From: an uncultured Bacteroides sp.
GTDB taxonomy: Bacteria > Bacteroidota > Bacteroidia > Bacteroidales > Bacteroidaceae
DNA length: 21,445 nucleotides
Reading direction: 5' to 3'
Assembly (NCBI GenBank): GCA_905201685.1
Contig: CAJKOW010000033.1
Span: 1-21,445 of the forward strand
The notes under the pieces: model-generated
Told to the model about the DNA's origin: nothing
Database searches by the model: none
What the model saw: only the letters and a program-made list of their open reading frames with translations
Made by a program: the position numbers and the translations under genes
Shown: positions 15,747 through 21,445 of the stretch, piece after piece
Layout: each line of letters starts with the position of its first letter
Numbering within the stretch: position 1 is the stretch's first letter

Positions 15747-18632
15747 AAGAAATCATCGTTTACAGGTTCGGCAAGTGTGATTTCTTCAGAAGAAATCGGG
15801 AAAATACAAACAAGTAATGTGGCTAATGCGCTGAGTGGCAAGGTATCGGGCGTGCAATTGAATAATACTTCCGGACAGCCTGGTGCTACTGCTCCTACTA
15901 TCCGAATTCGTGGTATTAGTTCTATTAATGCAGGAAACGACCCCTTGGTTATTTTGGATGGTGTGCCTTACGACGGAGACATGAACAATCTTTCATCGCA
16001 AGATATCGAATCGATGACAGTGTTGAAGGATGCAGCCTCTAATGCTTTGTATGGTGCTCGTGGTGCCAACGGTGTGATCATTATTACTACCAAAAAAGGA
16101 AATTCTGGAAAAGCTACGGTAACAGTAGATGCCAAGTGGGGTTCTAACTCCAAGGGTGTACAGGATTATAATGTCATTAAGAATCCAGCACAATATTATG
16201 AAGTGTATTACAGCTCGCTGAAAAATTACTTTGTGAATGCAATGGGGATGACGGATGCCAGTGCCCATTTATATGCGGCTCAAAATATGATTGATCCTGT
16301 TTCGAGCAATCCTTACACATTGGGCTACAATATTTATAATGTTCCTCAAGGACAGCTGCTTATTGGTAGCAATGGTAAATTGAATCCTAATGCTACTTTA
16401 GGTAATGTAGTACACTATGGTGGTATGGATATGATGTTGCGTCCGGACAACTGGATGGACGAAGTATATAATCACGGTTTACGTCAGGAATACAACATGA
16501 ATGTGTCTGCTGGTACGGACAAGTCGTCGTTCTATGCTTCTATCAGCTATCTGGACAATGAAGGTATTACGGTAAATTCGGATTATGAACGTTTGACGGG
16601 ACGTTTGAAGGCCGACTACCAAGTGAAAGAGTGGTTGAAGGTCGGTGCTAACATGGCTTATACACATTTCAACTCCAACTCGTTGGGTGAGGATGGTTCG
16701 TCTTCCTCTTCCGGTAATGTATTTGCCATTGCTTCTTACATTGCTCCTATTTATCCTTTTTACATGCGTGACGGACAGGGCAATATCATGACCGACTCAC
16801 GTGGTTATAAGATGTATGACTGGGGTAGCGGTTTTACCGAAGCTGATCAGAATACATATTTGTTACGTCCGTTCTTGTCGAATGCTAATGCTTATGCATC
16901 TAATATGTTGGACGAAAACAATTCCGAAGGTAATGCTATCACTGCTAATGGCTTTGCCGAAATCCGCTTTTTGAAAGATTTCAAGTTTACTTGGACTAGT
17001 AGTGTAAATTTGGATGAAACGCGTCAGACGGCTTATACCAATCCATATTACGGACAGTATGCAAGTCAGAACGGTATGCTCTATAAATATCATACACGTC
17101 AGCTGTCCTATAATCACCAGCAGTTGTTGAATTGGAAACATTCATATGGTTCGCATAACATAGAAGCGATGTTGGGTCATGAGTCTTACCGTTCGAAATA
17201 TTACTACCTGTATGCTAGCAAAACAAATATGTTTGATCCGAATAATCACGAATTAGCTGGTGCAATTACAGATAGCGGTAATAATTCATATACTACAGAT
17301 TATAACACTGAAGGTTATTTCGGTCGTGTACAATATGATTTCGACGAAAAGTATTTTGTATCGGGTTCATACCGTCGCGACGCTTCCAGCCGTTTCCATC
17401 CAGATCATCGTTGGGGTAATTTCTGGTCGGCAGGTGGTGCTTGGATTATCTCAAAAGAAGACTTCTTCGATGTATCTTGGATTGACCTGCTGAAGATTAA
17501 AGCGTCTTACGGACAACAAGGTAATGATAATATTGGAAACTATCTGTATGTCAATACTTATAATATCGTAAATTCTGGCGGTCATCCGGCTGCTGTTCCT
17601 GCTGCGATGGGTAACGAACGTATTACGTGGGAAACAAATGGTAACTTTAACGCCGGTGTTGAATTTGAATTATTAGGTACTCGCTTAAATGGTAGTATCG
17701 AATATTTCATGCGTAAGACTACAGATATGCTTTTTAGCTTCCCGCTTTCTCCTTCATTTGGTTACAGTGCATACTATGCTAATGTGGGTGACATGCGCAA
17801 CCAAGGTGTAGAAATCGAACTGAATGCTACACCTATTAAAACCAATGATTTTGTGTGGGATATCCGTGCTAATCTGACTTACTATAAGAATAAGATTACT
17901 TATTTGCCGGAAGAACGTAAGACAATGGAATTGGATGGACATTGGGGATTCAGTAGCAGTAATCAGTTCTTTGGCGAGGGACTGCCTATCTATACTTTCC
18001 GTTTGCAGAAGTATGCTGGGGTAGCAGAGGATGGACAGCCATTATATTATATGAATGTCAAGGATGAAAATGGTAATATTATCCAGAAAACTACTACGGC
18101 ATATGAGCAAGCTAGTTTGTATGATTGCGGTACGGCATTGCCCGATGCTTATGGAGGTTTCGGTACAACGTTTACTTACAAAGGCTTTGACTTAAGCGTT
18201 GATTTCAATTATCAGATTGGAGGACAGATTTATGATAGTGATTATGCAAGTCTGATGGGAACAACTTCCAGCGGTAGCCGAGGACGTAATTTCCATGCTG
18301 ATATGCTGAATGCTTGGACACCAGAACATACGAATACGAATATTCCGCGTCTGCAATACAATGATCAGTACACTAATTCTACTTCTGATCGTTTCTTGAT
18401 CAGCGCTTCTTATCTGAGTCTGCAGAATTTGAATTTCGGTTATACTCTGCCTACTAGCTTGACAAATAAGGCTGGTATTGACAAGGTGCGCATCTATTTC
18501 GCTGGTGAAAATTTATGGCTTTGGTCAAAGCGCCAGGGATTGGATCCACGCCAAAGCATCAGCGGATATTCTACTTCGGCTTATTATGCACCGATGCGTA
18601 CACTGTCTGGTGGTGTGACGCTGACATTCTAA
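15609..18632 (+). CDS. SusC/RagA TonB-linked transporter, silent copy B lacking its 5' end
   Basis: The reading frame is open for over 1000 codons and codes for a SusC protein from SSAKTLQISYIGMETQE onward. It covers the TonB-box-like LDEVMVVAYG, plug (IRIRG, ILDGVPYDG, YGARGANGVIIITTKKG), the full barrel and the terminal GVTLTF. Missing are a promoter, a start codon with ribosome-binding site, the signal peptide and the first 67 residues. A TTG at 15624 or ATG at 15645 could be called a start, but the product would lack an export signal. The intact frame over 3 kb argues against decay. Joined to the N-terminus of copy A at the shared repeat, it would give a 1074-residue transporter in frame. 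The plug start is nearly identical to A, while the barrel is clearly diverged, so the substrate is probably different. Confidence 0.9.
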   Translation, partial: SSAKTLQISYIGMETQEVEIKPNMRVVLKSNTELLDEVMVVAYGTAKKSSFTGSASVISSEEIGKIQTSNVANALSGKVSGVQLNNTSGQPGATAPTIRIRGISSINAGNDPLVILDGVPYDGDMNNLSSQDIESMTVLKDAASNALYGARGANGVIIITTKKGNSGKATVTVDAKWGSNSKGVQDYNVIKNPAQYYEVYYSSLKNYFVNAMGMTDASAHLYAAQNMIDPVSSNPYTLGYNIYNVPQGQLLIGSNGKLNPNATLGNVVHYGGMDMMLRPDNWMDEVYNHGLRQEYNMNVSAGTDKSSFYASISYLDNEGITVNSDYERLTGRLKADYQVKEWLKVGANMAYTHFNSNSLGEDGSSSSSGNVFAIASYIAPIYPFYMRDGQGNIMTDSRGYKMYDWGSGFTEADQNTYLLRPFLSNANAYASNMLDENNSEGNAITANGFAEIRFLKDFKFTWTSSVNLDETRQTAYTNPYYGQYASQNGMLYKYHTRQLSYNHQQLLNWKHSYGSHNIEAMLGHESYRSKYYYLYASKTNMFDPNNHELAGAITDSGNNSYTTDYNTEGYFGRVQYDFDEKYFVSGSYRRDASSRFHPDHRWGNFWSAGGAWIISKEDFFDVSWIDLLKIKASYGQQGNDNIGNYLYVNTYNIVNSGGHPAAVPAAMGNERITWETNGNFNAGVEFELLGTRLNGSIEYFMRKTTDMLFSFPLSPSFGYSAYYANVGDMRNQGVEIELNATPIKTNDFVWDIRANLTYYKNKITYLPEERKTMELDGHWGFSSSNQFFGEGLPIYTFRLQKYAGVAEDGQPLYYMNVKDENGNIIQKTTTAYEQASLYDCGTALPDAYGGFGTTFTYKGFDLSVDFNYQIGGQIYDSDYASLMGTTSSGSRGRNFHADMLNAWTPEHTNTNIPRLQYNDQYTNSTSDRFLISASYLSLQNLNFGYTLPTSLTNKAGIDKVRIYFAGENLWLWSKRQGLDPRQSISGYSTSAYYAPMRTLSGGVTLTF

Positions 18633-18666
18633 TCTTATTTATTAATTAACATAGAAACATAGATAT

Positions 18667-20334
18667 ATGAAAAAGATAGCAAAACTTTTGGCTGTCGGCT
18701 GCTTGGCGTCAACCTTTCTGATGACCGGCTGTATCGACGAGACCTTTCCTACCAGCGGCGCCACAGAAGAACAGGTGACGTCGTCCGACGAATCGGCATC
18801 GGCCATGCTGTGGGCTTTGCATGCCCAATTGAATACTCCCGTATGGAGTGCAGGTTCTTACCATTTTGACTTTGGTTATGGAGCAATGATGCACATTCGC
18901 GATGTGCAGACGGGTGACATGCCTATCAATAACTCTAATTACGACCAGTTCTGGGTATGGGAAGAAAACCAAGCTCAAGGCAAATTATACCTCTATCCAC
19001 AGCTGATTTGGAATTATTACTATCGTTGCGTACTGAATTGCAACAAATTGCTGGGCGCCTTCCCCTTGGAAACAGCTAGCGATGAGGTGAAAGGATATAT
19101 TGCTGCTGCACATGCTTACCGTGCCTTGTTTTATCTGGATCTGGCTCGTTTATATGAATATCTGCCTACGGATGTTACTACGCCCAAAGACGACCAATAT
19201 GGCAATGATATCACCAATCTGACCGTACCTATTGTGACGGAAGAGACTACCGAAGAACAGTGTTACAACAATCCACGTGCTACCCGTGAGGAGATGGCTG
19301 CTTTCATTTTAAGTGACTTGCAAGCAGCTGAAGAGAACATCGCACATTTAACCGAATCTTCTTCTTGTCTGCCTCATTTGGACGTAGTCTATGGTTTGTA
19401 TGCCCGTTACTATTTGTGGTTAGGACAGAATATTGATGACACGCCCAATGCAGCTAACTATGTTCAGGCACGCGACTATGCCCGCATGGCTATCAACGCG
19501 GCTGCAGAACGTGGCTTATATCCTATGAGCGAAGAAGAATGTCTTAGTACGTCAAAAGGTTTCAACGATATTGATTGCTGGATGCTGGGATCACAGTTGG
19601 TGAAGGAGAACGACGTGGTACAGACTGGTATTGTTAACTGGGTATCGTGGATGAGCAACGAGACTTCTTTTGGTTATTGCGGTATGCGTGGTGCTCCTTG
19701 GTCGTTGATTGATGCTGGCCTGTATGCCAAGGCGGATGATAACGATTTTCGCAAACGTATGTGGAAAGCTCCGAAAGGTTCTGCATTGGATGGAAAAACA
19801 GACTTCTTAACTTCTACAGTGAACGGTTACTTCGGCGATTTTCTGCCTACATATGCGTCTGTAAAGTTCCGTCCGGGAGAAGGCAATCCTGATGATGTGA
19901 ATTTGGCTGCTGCTACGGCCTATCCGATGATGCGTGTGGAAGAAATGTATTTCATCGAAGCTGAGGCTGCCGAACACATAGCTCCGGGCAAAGGCAAGCA
20001 ATTGTTGGAGAGCTTCATGAACGAATATCGCATTGCCAGTGATGCGGAAGGATATAAGTACACCTGCACCAATGCAGACGTCATCGACGAAATTATTACG
20101 CAAAAGAGTATCGAATTGTGGGGTGAAGGCCTGAGTTTCTTTGATATTAAGCGACTGAATCGTCCGGTGAACCGTGCATATAGCGGCAGTAACTGGTCAT
20201 CCACTACACGTTTTGTAACTTCTACCCGTCCTGCATGGATGAACTATGTAATTGTTCAGACCGAAGAAAATAGCAACGAAGCAGTTCGTGGTTACAACAA
20301 CCCCGATCCGAGTGGAAAGTATGAATTGCAATAA
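18667..20334 (+). CDS. SusD/RagB family surface lipoprotein (operon B)
   Basis: This 555-residue lipoprotein has a lipobox with cysteine 22 (LMTGC) followed by acidic IDE. The SusD helical core is visible in AAAHAYRALFYLDLARLYEY (about 140-160), and the late family segment in SIELWGEGLSFFDIKRLNRP. It would bind the ligand at the cell surface and cap the SusC B channel. It starts 34 bases after the susC B stop and is intact. It has no promoter of its own that I can see, so its expression should depend on the same switch, apart from any read-through from the recombinase gene. It shares family landmarks with the operon A SusD but little sequence beyond that. Confidence 0.93.
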   Translation: MKKIAKLLAVGCLASTFLMTGCIDETFPTSGATEEQVTSSDESASAMLWALHAQLNTPVWSAGSYHFDFGYGAMMHIRDVQTGDMPINNSNYDQFWVWEENQAQGKLYLYPQLIWNYYYRCVLNCNKLLGAFPLETASDEVKGYIAAAHAYRALFYLDLARLYEYLPTDVTTPKDDQYGNDITNLTVPIVTEETTEEQCYNNPRATREEMAAFILSDLQAAEENIAHLTESSSCLPHLDVVYGLYARYYLWLGQNIDDTPNAANYVQARDYARMAINAAAERGLYPMSEEECLSTSKGFNDIDCWMLGSQLVKENDVVQTGIVNWVSWMSNETSFGYCGMRGAPWSLIDAGLYAKADDNDFRKRMWKAPKGSALDGKTDFLTSTVNGYFGDFLPTYASVKFRPGEGNPDDVNLAAATAYPMMRVEEMYFIEAEAAEHIAPGKGKQLLESFMNEYRIASDAEGYKYTCTNADVIDEIITQKSIELWGEGLSFFDIKRLNRPVNRAYSGSNWSSTTRFVTSTRPAWMNYVIVQTEENSNEAVRGYNNPDPSGKYELQ

Positions 20335-20362
20335 GTAAGAAACTTAAAAAGAGAATGTTAAT

Positions 20363-21181
20363 ATGAAAAAGATAATTTATATGATAAGTATGGCGCTGGT
20401 CTTAGACCTGAGTGCATGTACTGAGGATGTGGACTATACGCCCGGCCAGCCGGTAGCTGGTGATTGCATTTATGCTTCTTTTACCACAGACGGTGAAGAA
20501 ACGTTTGTATCGGCTACGGACGAAAGAAAAGTAACGGTTACTGTAACACGCGAAAATACGGCTAACGAAGTTGTCGTGCCCTTGAAGACTCTACCGCAAA
20601 CGGACGATTGCTTCCAAGTACCTGCCAGTGTAACTTTTGCCGCAGGTGCCGCTACAGCCACTTTTGATATTACCTTTTCCGAAGTAGAAGCTGAAGAGGT
20701 TTATACCTATAGCGTAGCATTAGACGAATCGGCTGTGGATAGTTACTCGCAAGATTACATCACAAGTATCACGGGGACGGTTTTGCCGGAAGCCAATTGG
20801 GACACATCGCTTGGACAAGGAGTTTACAGCAGTGGTAATTTTGGACCTACATATTGCGAAGTACAGAAAGCCAATGGGCAGAACTGGTACAGAGTAGTTA
20901 CTCCGTATGACAGCTACTCTGTAGTTGTTAAGGTCAACGAGGATAATACAGTAAGGCTGCGTGAACAACCTCTTGCTTGGGCAAATGTAGGTTTGCCTGA
21001 CCCGGAATTGATTTATATCAGCCTGAATTCTTCTTACACCGGACAAGACGTAAGCGGTGGCGCAGGAATTTTAGCAAACATGTATAACCCTACCACAGGA
21101 GTCATTACCATGGCTGTCGATTACAATTGTTCGGCTGGTGCGTTGGGTACAACAATTGATCAGATACAGATCCCGCAGTAA
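20363..21181 (+). CDS. Surface lipoprotein of operon B (Calx-beta-like)
   Basis: This 272-residue protein has a short signal peptide with lipobox LSAC (cysteine 19) followed by acidic TEDVD. A Calx-beta-like beta domain (about 40-130) contains VTVTRENTANEVVVPLK and FQVPASVTFAAGAATATFDI. That aligns by eye with the same region of the operon A lipoprotein, so the two are paralogues. The C-terminal part is shorter and different (WYRVVTPYDSYSVVVKV, then glycine- and asparagine-rich strands). It is the last gene of operon B, 28 bases after susD B, and is followed by a strong terminator 31 bases later. Its role is probably a ligand-binding or accessory partner of the SusC/SusD B complex; the ligand is unknown. 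Confidence 0.78.
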   Translation: MKKIIYMISMALVLDLSACTEDVDYTPGQPVAGDCIYASFTTDGEETFVSATDERKVTVTVTRENTANEVVVPLKTLPQTDDCFQVPASVTFAAGAATATFDITFSEVEAEEVYTYSVALDESAVDSYSQDYITSITGTVLPEANWDTSLGQGVYSSGNFGPTYCEVQKANGQNWYRVVTPYDSYSVVVKVNEDNTVRLREQPLAWANVGLPDPELIYISLNSSYTGQDVSGGAGILANMYNPTTGVITMAVDYNCSAGALGTTIDQIQIPQ

Positions 21182-21211
21182 TTTACTAAAAGTACAAGCA
21201 TCTCGCTTTTC

Positions 21212-21255
21212 AAGCGGTTCTTCCCTTTTTTGTGTGAAGAACCGCTTTTTATTTA
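21212..21255 (+). terminator. Intrinsic terminator of operon B
   Basis: AAGCGGTTCTTC (21212-21223) and GAAGAACCGCTT (21236-21247) form a perfect 12-bp stem with a 12-base loop. A T-rich tail (TTTTTATTTA) follows immediately. It lies about 30 bases after the lipoprotein B stop and would end the operon B transcript. Confidence 0.92.
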
Positions 21256-21272
21256 CTTCTCTCGAATGTTCG

Positions 21273-21445
21273 GTGCTCTTGATGAGCCACACTTGCACGG
21301 CTCACGAGCGACACAAGCACGGCTCGCGAGCCGTGCAAGCAATACTCGTGGGAGTTGCAGGCAATACTCGCGGGCTTTGCGAGCAATAGTCGTGGGCTTT
21401 GCAGGCAAAACCTGACGGGATTGCTTGTAAAACTCGGTGACATTG
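21273..21445. repeat. Diverged 22-bp tandem repeat tract with a 20-bp palindrome
   Basis: From 21295 the sequence divides without gaps into 22-base units beginning GCA or GTA, at 21295, 21317, 21339, 21361, 21383, 21405 and 21427. The last is cut by the window edge, and a poorer unit precedes them at 21273. Units 3 to 5 are closest to each other (GCAATACTCG or similar, then GGGCTTTGC). Unit 2 holds a perfect palindrome, GCACGGCTCGCGAGCCGTGC, at 21317-21336. The 22-base period is not a multiple of three, so the short reading frames across it are not meaningful. Function is unknown. Confidence 0.8.

Noticed and set aside
15609..18632. SusC B as a truncated duplicate in decay
   Set aside because: No internal stop or frameshift in over 3 kb, an intact downstream operon, and a break exactly at the inverted-repeat edge in matching reading phase.
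21295..21445. CRISPR array
   Set aside because: The 22-base units are adjacent with no unique spacers between them and no cas genes are present.

Overview
The window looks like a chromosomal segment from a gut Bacteroidales bacterium, most likely Bacteroides or a close relative. The evidence is two SusC/SusD-type outer-membrane uptake operons, lipoproteins with Bacteroidetes-style acidic residues after the lipobox cysteine, a promoter of the Bacteroides type (TTG, 19 bases, TATATTTG), and DUF4954 and HflX homologues typical of the group. Species cannot be told from the sequence alone.

Left part (1-7571): four genes, all on the minus strand. These are class I fumarase (97-1737), an isolated DUF262/DUF1524 GmrSD-like putative defence nuclease (1760-3466) that is visibly more AT-rich than its neighbours, a DUF4954 left-handed beta-helix protein of unknown function (3618-5612), and the ribosome-associated GTPase HflX (5918-7186). 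This is ordinary housekeeping sequence apart from the defence-like gene. A good intrinsic terminator at 7459-7498 closes the operon that comes next.

Right part (7572-21255): two SusC-SusD-lipoprotein operons lie back to back around a tyrosine recombinase. Operon A (minus strand: susC 13469-10287, susD 10256-8595, lipoprotein 8567-7572) is complete and has a recognisable promoter. Operon B (plus strand: susC 15609-18632, susD 18667-20334, lipoprotein 20363-21181, terminator 21212-21255) is open throughout, but its susC lacks promoter, start codon, signal peptide and the first 67 codons. The two susC genes share a 139-bp inverted repeat (13131-13269 and 15608-15746, 127 matches counted by eye). 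It begins exactly where the B coding sequence begins. The 2.3-kb segment between the arms carries the A promoter, the A start codon, 67 N-terminal codons and the recombinase gene.

The main inference is that 13270-15607 is an invertible segment. Flipping it would keep the reading frame and join the same promoter, signal peptide and N-terminal domain to susC B (predicted 1074 residues), while disconnecting susC A. The cell would express one complete transporter set or the other, with the recombinase travelling inside the switch. SusC/RagA shuffling by inversion is known from B. fragilis, so the principle is established. This two-state, intragenic, self-contained version is the most interesting object here.

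After operon B the window ends in a 22-bp tandem-repeat tract that includes a perfect 20-bp palindrome.
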